From: Bemisia tabaci
Lineage: Eukaryota; Arthropoda; Insecta; Hemiptera; Aleyrodidae
Assembly: GCF_918797505.1 (NCBI RefSeq)
Contig: NC_092796.1
Location: forward strand, 54,900,851-54,964,850
Length of the DNA: 64,000 nucleotides
Direction: 5' to 3'
Shown here: piece by piece, positions 46,690-58,436 of the stretch
Numbering within the stretch: position 1 is the first letter of the stretch
Layout: each line of letters starts with the position of its first letter
Program-made: the position numbers and the translations under genes
Notes under the pieces: model-generated
Seen by the model: the letters and a program-made list of their open reading frames with translations, nothing else
Told to the model about the DNA's origin: nothing
Databases searched by the model: none

Positions 46690-49600
46690 AAAATATCTGT
46701 TAAATAAAATTATCACACAACTTCTGGGAGTAGGAAGCATGAATTTTTTCACTCAATTGTCATCCAAGAATAATGTAAAATTTATGTAAACAGAAAAGGA
46801 AATTTGCACCAAAATATTGTTCATCATTCAAGGACTGTCTCAAAAGAAGATATCTATTTAGTTCAACTTCAAACTGTTATTAAATAACACTAAAATCTGT
46901 AGAGCTTGCATCAGTTAAGTTGACAATTGCTTTCTTTCTGTTTGCTAGAGTGTGTGTTGCAGTCGTCCAATAGCCATCGAAGATGGACCGCAAGTAACAC
47001 CACCGCTGTGCACAGAAACGTAAATTGGTCTACTGTGTGTGTGATTATAAAAATTGAGCAACTGCCAACTTATCAAACGCAAGTTTTGAAAAGTTTCTGA
47101 TTAGTTATATCTATACTCCCAGTTTTCTTACATAGTTTCATGTTACATAGTTCATAGTTACAGTTTTCATGGTAATATCTATTCAATTTGGTTCAATGTG
47201 AAAGAGGTTGTTTATTTTTGTGGATCATTACTTAATTTTCCAAGTGGCATGCAATGACACTTTAGAATAATGATCAGGCAAAATGGCATGCGCTCTGAAA
47301 GACAGAATTCAATTTTTTTAATAATTTCACACATATTTACCAGATATTGGCCAAGAGCTGCCGACCTCCCCAATAAAACCGCACTTAATAGTATTGTCAT
47401 CAACACAGCCACTGTTAATTTCTTGGTAAATTAAATCGTGAATTTCTTCAGTTTTCATTTTCAGCGTTGAATCTGATTGTGCATACTTAACATAAAAACC
47501 TGAAATTAGTCAAACGGTGTTAGCTCCTGTTTGAATAGAAATTGGAAATAAGTAATTAAGTCATTGCAGTTAGAGATTTTAAAATTCGCATTACATATGC
47601 CCTTAGAGGCATATATTTTTGAAAAGGAATATTTGCACAAAGGTTGACCTCTTGTTATCTGTTTGGATTATAGGACCATCAGATTTGGGCTCCTTCTAGC
47701 TGATTGCCTGAGAATCAATGTTTTTTTCAAGCCTCCACATCAATTTAGCGACTTGGTAATTTGTACAGGATGTTTCTATCACTCAAGTTTAGGGGTCAAT
47801 ATTTACAACAAGGGCAGGCTGATTATGGACTTTAGTGCTGATGAAGATAAAAATTTTCCTTACTGTTTTTTTCAAGCCTCCACATCAATTTAGCGACTTG
47901 GTAATTTGTACAGGATGTTTCTATCACTCAAGTTTAGGGGTCAATATTTACAACAAGGGCAGGCTGATTATGGACTTTAGTGCTGATGAAGATAAAAATT
48001 TTCCTTACTTATCAATTTTGATAGAATTATTTCAAAATATTGTTAGGAACTTCGACTTTTAAAGTCAAGACCCCTTGTACCCCCAAATGACATGGGGAGG
48101 GCTTCCAGATGATGGACTTTGGATTCTGGTCAGCTCCCTATGCACCCCTGCAGTTCTTAACCTTGTCCAACCTTTACCGAGAAAAAAATCTGACACGGGT
48201 GGTCTAGATCACCCAGTAAAACGCAAATTTTACAATTGAATTTATTTTTTTCTTTTCCAAATTTTTCATTGAAAATTTTTTCTTTTCCGATTTTGTCATA
48301 GGTACTTCGTTTAACTAACTGTTATCACTCTTGGCAGGGCAATTATGGAATACCTACCTACAAGTTGAAGTGCTGATCAAATGAATTTTTTATCTATGAG
48401 GTCTATTTTTTAAGAACAAAAAAAATGTTCCTTACCTGTTCCAACAATTACATTTACACCTGTCTCCAAACTCACTTTTTTCAGGAGTTTTAAATCTCTG
48501 TGCAAGCCATGACAAGAATTCTCTACAATTGTTCCTCCTCCAAATTGCTTAAATAGACTGACATCCTTCATTACCGCTACATTCGAGTCTTCATCATTGA
48601 AAGTTACATTGTAAGGGCAGGAGTAGCTGAAAATGAATGAAAAGTGAATGCTGTTACCATCACAATAAAATTTAATTAGAAATGATAGCGCACTTTACTA
48701 AATCAAACTAATTTTGATGCTTTTTGACGTTAAAATTTTAATTCGTAGAACAAATGCTAGGTAAAAAAGTATTTCCCAGTTTTTTGAGTGAGAGAAAATT
48801 TCAGAGAGATAATTATTACCCATTGTGTAGAACTACTCATATATCGGCTAAGCCCACCTCATTTTATTGCTCAATAGGTATGTGTCTTCTAGAATACATG
48901 TGTAGTATTGGTTGAGTATCTCAGACTTGTCCTTGATTTTTAGATGGCTACTAAATCACTTACAAAACAAAGTAATAATGATACAAGGGTTCTTATCGAT
49001 AAATGAATCGAAAGTTTTGGCGCTGAACTGACCTGAGAAACTAAGCTGTTGCAATATGTATCATTTTCCTACTAGTATTCTGATCCTGAAATACTAACCT
49101 GTAAAGGTAACCAAATATAGATTGAGAGCTACAGAGGGGGCCAATTTTGACAGCAACACCTGTATTACAGTGTAGCTCAGTAATGAATTAATAATGGAAA
49201 GTTGATAATTTACAGACAATGATTAGGTTCAAAAGAATATTGACAGCGAAGTGCAAAACTTGTATCTCCATTAATGGAGATACAAGTTTGAAACATTGCC
49301 ATTGCAGTGTTTCAAAATTTCCATATCCCTTATTTAATATCCTTATTTAATATCTTTGAGTAGAAACTACCCAACTTTATGGCTTGAAATTTTTTCGGAG
49401 TATTCTGCTGGCAAAGAAGAAAAATCTGACGGGTTTCCAGGAAATTGCATTGACTAGTTCTCCATGTAAAAAAAAATAGAGTATAACGAGGAGTCTGCAA
49501 CATCGCTAACAGAAGTACGTGGTTTTGCACTATGACCATCGATGTATAGAATCTGTAGTAATAACCTTCCTTATCATTATTAATCACGCCTAAAAATATG

Positions 49601-50906
49601 AATAATGCCATTTTTACTTGTACAAGATTGAGTGCTGCGGTCATGGTTTGGAGTAGGGGGAGGGGGAGGCAGATGCCATCTGGATATATATCTTCATTTT
49701 CTTTTATGGTAGTGTGTCATGCATACTTACGGATATTGGCGAACAAATCCAAGATTGCCCATAGAGATCGGTTGATCCAGATAAGACTTCACCACTTCTG
49801 GTGCTTTTATGTTAAAGCGGTCATATTTAATCGAAAAATGCTCATGAGTAAGAACCTTTCCAAGTTTAGATGATGCTATGGGTCCTAAAACTACGAACAT
49901 AAGAAAATTGGTTTAACAAAGGATGTTTCAAAAAATAACTTCCCAACGCACAGTGATCTTGGTGAGCTCTCGAAATCTTTTTTTCCCTCTATCAACGAGA
50001 TGATCTGTGTACCTTGGTGTCTCAGTTCATTTTAAACAATGCGACTGAATCAGCTCATGCATGCGCAGACTGCTACTATATCCATTTTCCAACAAGGCTC
50101 CAAAACTGTGCATTGTTACAGAACTGGTCTGATTAAAGGATGTGACCGCGAGAATCAAATATGTTTTCAATTGAGTCGGCTCCAGTGAAAACCGCAAATG
50201 TCCATTTTTCCTGTTATTAACCCTCTTTGGCATAGCGTTACGAATTCGTAACAATGTGTTTTCTGGGTTTTTAAAAATTAAATCTTGCCTCTGTGGCATG
50301 ATTTTTCAAATTTTCATTAGTTTTTTCTTTTATGGAATACGTAACTGATTCCCTAAAATTTAAAATTATGAAAACAAATTTGGTGCCTACTCAATGTTTC
50401 TTATGCAAGCTACAAAAAAGATTAAGGTCCCTCAGAATCTGAAATCTAAAATTAATTAATACCATAGAGGGTTAAGAGGACTAGAATAAGTTATTATAGG
50501 TATTTTAATCACAGGAGTAAATTGAGTCTTGAGAGCCAATTATTGCAGTAATGGATTGTGGAAAAGGATTCTAATTTGTTTTAAGCTTTATTTCAATTTT
50601 GTATTATAATGGAGTAGGTTTTGCACTTGTTGAACATTTCGGAGTTACAAAGCTGTTCAATCCTATCCAAAAATGAAGAGGATTACTGAAATCTTTATAT
50701 TTCATGGGGGGGAGGGGGGGGGGAGGAGGAAGGGAGTATTGCATTTTAGCACTGAAAGTGAGGGTGTATGATATTGAAATAGGTCATTGTGTCTCTGGAT
50801 TATTGTAAGAGACTACCTACAGTCTATATGAGGTTTTACTTTTAGAACTTCAGTTGTGAGGAGATATAAATAGACCAATTAGACTCTTACCTGTTTCAAC
50901 AGACAT
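44229..50906 (-). CDS. PTER: Phosphotriesterase-related protein, seven exons, apparent frameshift
   Basis: Exons in transcript order: 50891-50906, 49731-49890, 48436-48627, 47341-47499, 46402-46566, 45549-45766, 44229-44366. Start [23 protein letters not shown]; end [10 protein letters not shown] and TGA. The protein has the amidohydrolase-fold metal ligands: THEH on strand 1, GEVG glutamate, the TFHPDRN and MSHLD histidines, and the SHDIHTK aspartate. Without the fault described below it would be 348 residues, the usual family length. PTER proteins are cytosolic relatives of bacterial phosphotriesterase; a mammalian member hydrolyses N-acyl taurines. Exon 3 has one base too many in an A4 run (plus strand 48600-48603), giving a stop a few codons later; an assembly error or a null allele would both explain it. 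Confidence 0.85.
44959..45366. mobile_element. Foldback MITE with about 150-bp arms
   Basis: Arms 44959-45113 and 45208-45366 are reverse complements, for example gccgaggcctttcggttt against aaaccgaaaggcctcggc. It is in the last PTER intron. Confidence 0.78.
45549..45766 (-). CDS. PTER: PTER exon 6
   Basis: Encodes [18 protein letters not shown] and [14 protein letters not shown], with the last metal-ligand aspartate. It ends in phase 0. Confidence 0.87.
46402..46566 (-). CDS. PTER: PTER exon 5
   Basis: Encodes [20 protein letters not shown] and VMSHLD. The donor GTTGAG is weak, but it is the only one that restores HLDRTL across the junction. Confidence 0.83.
46657..46685. repeat. Poly-A tract in PTER intron
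   Basis: About 28 A after GGAGGT. Nothing else recognisable. Confidence 0.75.
47341..47499 (-). CDS. PTER: PTER exon 4
   Basis: Encodes [10 protein letters not shown] and [14 protein letters not shown], with the glutamate that takes the place of the carbamylated lysine of bacterial phosphotriesterase. Confidence 0.85.
47720..48009. repeat. Two-copy tandem duplication, 145-bp period
   Basis: The unit starting gtttttttcaagcctccaca is present at 47720 and 47865 and appears identical over its length. It gives two overlapping ORFs with the same peptide, which are not genes. It is a recent duplication in a PTER intron. Confidence 0.9.
48436..48627 (-). CDS. PTER: PTER exon 3, with one-base frame break
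   Basis: The translated halves YSCPYNVT and [20 protein letters not shown] are both conserved, but sit in different frames. The switch is at ACTTTTCAAT, where three T would keep the frame and four are present. The rest ([18 protein letters not shown]) is normal. Confidence 0.8.
49256..49289. repeat. Perfect 34-bp palindrome, no spacer
   Basis: aaacttgtatctccatt followed at once by its exact reverse complement. It lies at the edge of a diverged copy of the 29.2-kb MITE family, so it may be two termini fused head to head. Confidence 0.85.
49731..49890 (-). CDS. PTER: PTER exon 2
   Basis: Carries the first metal-binding motif THEH. A second possible acceptor 6 bp further in would delete two conserved residues. 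It ends in phase 2 after GFVRQY. Confidence 0.8.
50704..50735 (+). other. G-rich run, possible G-quadruplex
   Basis: Two runs of seven and ten G followed by GGAGG and GGG within 32 bases, in the PTER intron next to exon 1. It meets the usual four-run sequence rule for a quadruplex on the plus strand. Confidence 0.5.
50891..50906 (-). CDS. PTER: PTER exon 1 (16 coding bases)
   Basis: Encodes MSVET plus one base and ends at GTAAGA. Joined to the acceptor TTCGTAG of exon 2 it gives VETVLGP, matching the family's VQTVLG. The frame is open upstream to another ATG at 51066-51068, but a CTAAC branch-like site and TTTTTTAG acceptor within that stretch suggest an intron and 5' UTR there. Confidence 0.65.
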
Positions 50907-52887
50907 TCTACTTGCGTTATAGAGGAAAAAATTCAAGAAATGATTAGTAACTTCCTGAATCTGGCGAAGAGCAATTTGGAATGCACGGCAAAACACAGCA
51001 GCTAAAAAAGCTAAAACATAAGTTAGTGGATAACCTAACCAAGAATACTGGTCTGACACCAAGTCCAATGTAAACAGTCACTCTAAATTATGCAATCTTG
51101 TTGAGAACACATGTGAGGATTATTCACAGATAAGGCGGAGACAGGTTGAATGTGAATGAGCTCTCAAAAAGATAAACTTTTTGAGTGGCTGTGTTGCCAA
51201 GTTTTGAATTAAAACTCACTCGAAAGATAGGAAAATGGGAAAGGTGGAGAGGGGGGGGCTGAAATTTCTCAGAACATGACATAAAGGTCTAAAACTATTT
51301 TCAAATGAGGGGCTTGCAGGACAAGGCCAATGGGTGGAGTTTTGGAAAAAATTGAGATATAGATTTCAACTAAACCAGTATTAAGATATATTCTGAGTAA
51401 AGTTCACCATTAAAATCCAATTTTTAAGCATCGAAGAGTGAGCTTTAACTTTTTTTCAGCCATAAGGCGCCATGTCATTTCGAACACTTAAACACATATT
51501 TCTTAGAATAGCAAAAACTGCACTTATGCGCTTCGTCCTCCAAGCCCCTTAAATGTCAACCTGCTGATTTGGCCCGTAATATAATTCATTAATAGTACTT
51601 TTAAGAAGCTTGAGATTTGAGATCTATCTTTGATAAGTTTTTTTCCTGAAACCAAAGAAAAAACTACTTCTCTAACCCTTTCATACACTAGAGAACATGA
51701 AGATCAAGATATTATGATTCAAATTTACGTAATGTGGGTTTTCCAGCATTGTGAAGACTTTTAAGTCTAGTATCAGTAAAGGATCTGTAAGCCTGTGCAC
51801 TGAATATGATGAAGAACTTTAAAGAAGTTATTTTCTATTCTTTCGCCAATGTAGTTTTTCTATCCAGATCTCGAGGATCTGTTTTCTTGTTTCTAGCGTT
51901 TGTCACCCACCGTGTTGAGTGAATAAATCTCTTTTTGTTCTCCGAAAGCGCGCCTTTTCATTTTCGCTACCTCACCTCACCAGAGCCTATTGGCTGCCCT
52001 CTGCGGGTTTTTCCTTTTTGAGGCCTTCAGCCGTTCGTCAGATTCTCTCATTTCAATGCTTAGTCGCAATTCTCTTTTCTTTGAAATCAGAAAGCCATTT
52101 TTCCATTTTTGAAATCAGAGAGATAAAACAAGTTTATGAGAAAATAAGAATTTTTCGTCTTAATAATTAGAGAAGCAAGAAAGCACTTTTTGTCAAGTTG
52201 AATAAAAAATTAGGATTTGAGTTTTAGCCAGAAAATACTTCTCAGCACCTCTGCAAAATATGTTATGAGCTATATCGTTCACTTTTGTGCGAGAAGAAGC
52301 ATTCAATTGCACATTACAGTAGCGACATAGAACGAAAACAGTCTGTGGTGTCAGGTAATTTCAGAGTCCCCCTTTGCCGCTTCTTGCTGCCTAGCTTTCA
52401 GAGTGATAGAAAGGAACAGCAAACCTTGGTAGTTCCCGAGTTTCAAACTGCAAGATGGGTGCAGCAGCAGGGTTCTTTGCGCCGCATGGCATTTTAGATC
52501 ATTGCCACTGTATGTTAGCATCACAGCAACATTTTTAACTGTTCTTTGAGCTACTCAGAAGAAACTTGAAGTCGAGGATACAGTTGTGTGAATTCAATAT
52601 CATTCAATGCATGTATAAGACTAACAATAAGAATATATTCGTCTTTTTCAAATCAAAGCATTCCCACATTCTTCGAAGATAATTTTGGGTGAGTAAATTT
52701 AGCTACTGAATGTGCTATGTTTCATTGTTTTAAGTTCCAAGAGAAAAACTTGCTTGAGACAAGTTTACGAGGGTTTTTCTTGGCTTCGAACAAAAAGAGG
52801 TATATTCATTGTTGTTCAATGAAAAGCCATTACTGAACTTTGGGAAAAATTTATTTCATAGAAAAATAACAAAACTAAAAAACTACA
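50907..52887. other. Interval between PTER and mRpS30
   Basis: It holds presumed PTER 5' UTR/promoter sequence, a MITE at 51306-51550 and unassigned DNA. A polyadenylation signal for mRpS30 (AATAAA on the minus strand) is at about 52850-52855. ORFs of 70-83 codons at 51.9-52.5 kb resemble nothing known. Confidence 0.55.
51306..51550. mobile_element. MITE with TGAGGGGCTTG termini, copy 2
   Basis: 245 bp; same ends and size as the copy at 1594-1834, with more mutations in the right terminus. Confidence 0.72.
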
Positions 52888-53300
52888 TTAAACTAGAGCG
52901 TCTGGCCAGAAAGTTTTTTCGTACTTTCGTCTATATGCGCCTTCTTTTCTGAGTGGCTTGGGTATGTACTTGCGTTCATGGCGGTTGATCCATGTATCAT
53001 CCTTCATGGGGTTTTCACCTTTTTGGTAGAACTTGTGTCTTGCACTCATTGGCATTGTATCATTATCAATTCGATAGATCTTCTCCCATTCATAAATTTG
53101 TGGCACCCACCCATACTTGGGCGGACGTCGAATGAAATACTTATTATGTTTATCCAACCAGTTTCGCTTCTCGTCATCTTCGATACATTCGACGAGAGGC
53201 GTCTGTGGGTCCAAATATGGCTTCATTTGTACGCCTTCGCGTACTCGGCATTTGTTAAGGTAAAAAGAGAATAAGGTTTCCAATGCTTTCTCATTCCAGC
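52888..53300 (-). CDS. mRpS30: mRpS30 exon 5 and stop
   Basis: Encodes GWNEKALETLFSFYLNKC and an Arg/Lys-rich tail, probably contacting rRNA, ending FWPDALV and TAA. An ATG upstream of the acceptor belongs to the intron. Confidence 0.88.
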
Positions 53301-56300
53301 CTGAAAAATAGAGAGAGGCATCAATGCAAAGACAGTAAATCACCCTTCTAAAATTTGAATTGCTGATTAGGAATTGCGAACAGAAGACTTGATTTTCAAT
53401 TCCATTCGCTGATAGGAGCTTCAATGATCTATGAGATTAGGTGTAGGTCAGGCGTGTACTGAATTGCATACAAATTTAAGATCTTACCTTTCACTTTTCC
53501 ATCCTCAATTGAATGATACAATTCCGTGGTTTTAAGTCCATAGCAAACATTTTGATGGGGATTCGTGTCTATATGGTCGTGGTAGAGGGTAGTAGTGTTT
53601 AGCTGGTACGCATAGAATGACCATAAACGACCATCTGTTATAACTGTTTGAGCAGTCAAGGGGTAAGTTGGATCATTGTAGGTTGAGAACCCTGCAATAA
53701 AAATAAGTAAAAAAAGTTAATTAAGCGATAGGGGTAGAGAGTCGAGATTGCGCTTGAGATATAGCATAGCTTCAATCGCTGTCTCTCTTCATTGGTAATA
53801 TCTTAAGAGTTTTTTTTTGTTTTTTTTGATTAATTTATTTTTAGTTATTTCTCTCTCAAGTTATGGAGGTTCACTGTACAAATTATTCTTGTAGTCGTAT
53901 ATACTTGATTTCATATTATTTTGATAGAAGATTATGTAGTTTCCAGATTCTATGGGCCAACGGTTTTTTTGGCGAGACTCTGGAGTTCATCCAAAAAAAT
54001 TAAGTCTCAGTGATGGCAAATGAATAGTAAAATTGGATAAACATGAACCTAGGTTTGTTATTTCTCAGATTTTTTAATGGACAGCCATTAGAGTAGGAAC
54101 ATGGTTGCACAAAATATCGGAAAATATTGCTTCGTTTTCAAAATATTCATGGAATATTTCATGAGAAAATAATTGATAATACTTGATACAAAATCAGAGG
54201 AGGAGAACAGAACAGAACAAACAGAAGGCTGAAGGGAGCTGTTGAGGTCCAAGGGCCCATTCTTCGTCGCATCTTTTTACATGTACAAGCATAATAGATT
54301 GAAAATCTAGAATGGTCCCTTGGATCTTAACACAATCTACCTCCATACAGTCATAAGTATAGGCTTGGCATCGTTGACATCACAGTGAACGCTTATGAGA
54401 TCTTAGGAAGTAGTGTTCTCATCAATTTAGATATTTGATACACTGCCATTTAATATTACGAAGCTTTCCCTAGATACCTACTAATATAATTATATTTCTA
54501 TCCACCATATAAGCTTGTTCTATTGCAGAAGCCATTTCATAACCTAAATGAATTTTTGCCTGATATTTATCTGTGGAGTTACTGACCAACAGCTCATAAA
54601 CCAGATTCCAATAATGTCGAATTAGATAAAAGGATCATCTAAAATGTTTACTGTAGAGACTTACATAAGAAAAACTACAATAGCCATACTTATGGCTTAC
54701 ATACATGTAGGTATGAGTTTTTTTTTTTTTCTTCTTCTTTTTTTTAAATAACAATCATAACATTGGTGAATTGCAGTGAGGCTCAGGAAAATGGTTACCT
54801 TGATAGCATGCTTGACCAAGTAGCCAACTGTAAGAAGCCAAAATTGCTTGGGCATGAAGTGCTTCATCATGCTCTACACCAAAGTTAGGTGGTCTACCTA
54901 GCATGTGGTTCCTTCTGTGGTAAGATAGAAATCCGAATTCATGCCGGTCATTGGCGAAGAATCCTGGTGAAAAAGAATAGATAGAACATAAATACTGGAA
55001 CAAATCAATTACTCTACTCCAAGAGTGTTAAAAAGATGTAGAAATCTAATATAGCTTTGAATTACATTGTACGGATAAAAAATTCCACAAGAAGCCATGT
55101 TTGTTCAAACAAATATAGTGTGTTAAACATGTTGCACTCTCATCAATAGAAATTTTTTTTAAAAAAAAAAATTAATCTCTAACTCAATCTTGCGTCTCTG
55201 TTGTCGCTGATCATATCGTTAGTAATTGCGGTTTAAGTTGCAGAAGTTCCACGCATTAGGTCTACAACAAGCCTATGGCCATGGGCTGAATGGCCGATAA
55301 CTGAAAAAGTCCTCCCCTGCAGTACGGTTGAGCCTTTGATCAACATATACTAGAGTCTACACCAAATAAGATTATGCACTCTCAGAAAGCAACAGGAGAT
55401 TCACCATCTTGATTTTTCTATTTACTTTCAATACTGAGATGAAGAGAGCTAATTTTATGTCACACTCTATATTAGTAAGCTTTCTTGGTGCAGAATTTAG
55501 TACAGGCAGCTCTAGCGCAGTATTCTTAGAAGAGTACACCATGGAGAGAGGAGGCATCTCTGAAAATTTTATAAAAAATAGGGTTTTTAACCTCTGTTGG
55601 TGCTGTGGAAAGGTATCTTTTAGCAAAATAATTTTTGTTTTCTCTTCATGTACTATGAGAGGGACATCTGATATTAGAGGGCTTTTTAAAAATAAAAACT
55701 ACAGCAGTGACAGACATTTCATCACAACTGACACTACTTCAGTCAAGATCCATCCATATAGGTCAGTCATTCCCGAAACCAAAATGAGAACCTTCTGCGC
55801 ATGACGTCAGCATTACTGCCGCGAAAACCAGAAATGTCGGAAACAATGCTTTTCTTTTGGGAAAGAGCAAATTTTTCTTGAAACTTTCTGAGTGGTGAAA
55901 AGAACGTTTAGATATTAGCGTCCAGGGTTTAAATTCAGCTGAATTTGCGCTTTTAAATAATTAAATGATTTTTGAAGTCAGCGATGTAACAGGCCATCTA
56001 GTGGTATAGGTTTGCGTGTAAAAAGGCTGATGCAGAGTAAACTGTAAAAATGAAAGAAGACAAATTCAGCAAAATCGAAACCCTGGATGCTGATGTCTAA
56101 ACGTTTCTTTCGACACTCAGAAAGTTTCAAAGGATTTAAAAGTAAGAAATTTAAATGACTCGTTGAGAAAAGTTGCTCTCTCCCGTAAGAAAAGCATTGT
56201 TTCCGACTTTTCTGGTTTTTGCGGCAGTAATGCTGACGTCACGAGCCAATGGAAAAGGGCTTACCCCGAGCGGGGAAATCTGCGCAATGACTGACCTATA

Positions 56301-58436
56301 AGGATGGATCTTGACTTCAGTTGCAGAGTGGTATTCACATACTGACTGTTATGAATGTAAGCTATAAAATTATTTCTTCGGTGTTCCAGTGTACAAACTG
56401 AAACAATTATTGCATTCATAAAGAAGTCCTTGGTGTGGAGAATCCATTGCAGATGTACCATTTTAGTGTAAATGCGTACTATTTAGATTTTCGAACTGTT
56501 TTGAGATTTTACTTTATCCAGTTCTGATTTATTTCCTTGATTGAATGAGAGAAAAAATTCAGCTTACCAGGAATATTGAGACCATATTGCCGTTTGATTT
56601 CCAAGCCATGTGTTATTCGTGGATCATATTTGTATGAAGGAATTTCAAATGTTCTCTCAGTAGGAGTTTTGTCCCCTGCAGCTATTTCAGTTGGTTTCTG
56701 GCTAGGTTTTTCTCCGTCTTTCTCTGAATGAGGAACTTCTTCAACTGGTTTCACTGCTGTATCCTCTATGGTGGGTCCAGGGAAGGGAGCAATTGGGTCC
56801 AAAGGAAATCGACTACGCACAGCTAGGACCGGGGATCCAATGTATTGTATCCAGCGATCCATTGGGTCATCTAGGTTGTCATTTGATCGCTCCCAGAATT
56901 TATTGAGATACCTTTGGTACCACTTGTCCTCTTCGCTGGGATAGAAACCTCCAACGCACCAAAATGCTTCATGCCGTGGCTCAAAGTCTACCTGCAGGCA
57001 GAAATGGCTTTTTGAACAAATACTTAGACCAAAAATTTAATTGATTTTGCTGACTTCCTCCGAATGGAATTGTTATAAATTAGTTTTTAATTAACACATA
57101 AAGAACAAGAGTAAGAAAACCTAGAGTTCTTAAAATTTTTGTGAATTTTAATAACTGTTGCTCCAAAACTGCTAGCTGAAATCATGAGATATATTTTTAT
57201 TAGTTCTATTTCAGGAGGTTGGAAAATATTCTAAAACCAAGTACTTACTCTGATCATGGTAATAAAATAATTAAAAGTAAGTAAGTACAACAGTAACAAA
57301 TGGACAACTTGAAGTAATGTACATACTATCTATATCTCAGAGTGCACAGTTATGAAAGCTTCTAAGAAAAATGTTCCATGTGGTCATACTATTTCTATGA
57401 ACATTTGCAAGTGTTTTGAAGATTTACTGAATAAAATGATTTCAGTAAGTTTTGAGAGAACGATAAAAATTGGTCTGGTTTAACACTGGGTCTGTTGCAT
57501 GCAAGAGATACAGTCAAATAAATCTACTTCAGGCAGGTAAAATTGCACAAAAATCATGTAGGGCACGTCGAAAAAGTCTGAAATCCATTCCTTAGAGTGC
57601 AATCTGTATAGTTCATGAAACGCTTTCTCAAGTTTCTTGCACCTGCAGACAGTTTTCTCAGTCACCGTCGACCAATTTCTGATGTACCTGATGTAATTTT
57701 CCAGCAAAGTTACATTGAGAAAATGTATTTAGTTGGCTGTATCTTTTGCCAGCAACTGACGCCACAAATCGCTCAAATCCATAGATCTACCTCGCAATGG
57801 GCCTGAATGTTACAATGCACACGAATTTGCACAAAAACTTACCAACAGATCCACAAGATGAGGTACGTGAGGTGCAAAATTTGATAAGATACATCGGTTG
57901 ATTTGCTCGATGAGTGCTTTGCCATAAAGCTCGTTCAACCTCATCTCCGTCAAATCTAACGGGTCTTCAACCAAGAGAAATTTATGATTTCTGTGACACA
58001 GCTCAAACACAATGATTTTCTCCAATTGATCTTTAACAGTTTTCATGACTTGTTGCAATGTTTCACTTGGTAGAGGGACCGGTAAGCTATCCACTTCAAT
58101 CATTCTGGTTCTGGTGATGTGTTGTGCAAAGGGAAGAAAGTCATACGGGAGATTACCTTCATTCACCATCACTGAGTCCCATCCCCAATAGCGTGGAACA
58201 TTCAGAGCTAAAAGCTTCTCTTCAACTGTCGGTACTTTCTTCAACTTGTCAGCACCAGACTCAATTAATCGCTTCGTTACTGCTTTGGGTTCCAAAGAGT
58301 ATATTGGTGGGTAGTTCGGTGTCGATGTGTACTCACTGCTGGTGGTGCTCCGAAGTCTGGAGGTCGGCGCACTGAGTTGAGAGCAAGGCACATGTTTTAG
58401 GGAAATAAGCTTCGAGAAATAATGTTTGCTTAACAT
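52888..58436 (-). CDS. mRpS30: Mitochondrial ribosomal protein S30 (mL65), five exons
   Basis: Exons in transcript order: 57843-58436, 56568-56991, 54799-54963, 53488-53691, 52888-53300. Phases agree throughout, giving 599 residues and TAA. The N-terminus (MLSKHYFSKLISLKHVPCS) is basic and Ser-rich like a mitochondrial import signal. Diagnostic parts are YWGWDSVMVNEGNLPYDFLP, GFFANDRHEFGFLSYHRRNH, LHAQAILASYSWLLGQACYQG and the basic C-terminal tail. The protein is now placed in the large mitoribosomal subunit as mL65, near the L1-stalk/central-protuberance side in known structures. It is longer than the human form (about 440), partly through a Pro/Glu/Lys-rich insert in exon 2 (PVEEVPHSEKDGEKPSQK). 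It shares its upstream region with the MEK gene. Confidence 0.88.
53488..53691 (-). CDS. mRpS30: mRpS30 exon 4
   Basis: Encodes GFSTYNDPTYPLTAQTVITD and RLWSFYAYQLNT, ending in phase 1 at GTAAGA. Confidence 0.87.
54799..54963 (-). CDS. mRpS30: mRpS30 exon 3
   Basis: Encodes FFANDRHEFGFLSYHRRNHM and LASYSWLLGQACYQ, both strongly conserved in the family. Confidence 0.88.
55725..56325. mobile_element. Foldback element in mRpS30 intron 2
   Basis: Ends cttcagtcaagatccatcca and tggatcttgacttcag are inverses. Inner arms (gcattactgccgcgaaaacc / tttttgcggcagtaatgctg, each with a TGACGTCA) also pair over more than 200 bp. Confidence 0.78.
56568..56991 (-). CDS. mRpS30: mRpS30 exon 2
   Basis: Continues VDFEPRHEAFWCVGGFYPSE, then the charged low-complexity insert, and ends YGLNIPG in phase 1. 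Confidence 0.88.
57843..58436 (-). CDS. mRpS30: mRpS30 exon 1
   Basis: 198 complete codons: import signal, then YWGWDSVMVNEGNLPYDFLP. Ends at GTAAGT in phase 0 after HLVDLL. Confidence 0.88.

Noticed and set aside
47663..48062. Two ORFs encoding the same 70-residue peptide
   Set aside because: Identical because the DNA is a recent 145-bp tandem duplication in an intron; composition and context are non-coding.
57480..57707. 75-codon minus-strand ORF inside mRpS30 intron 1
   Set aside because: It looks moderately protein-like, but exon 1 and exon 2 already join in phase and match the family without it.
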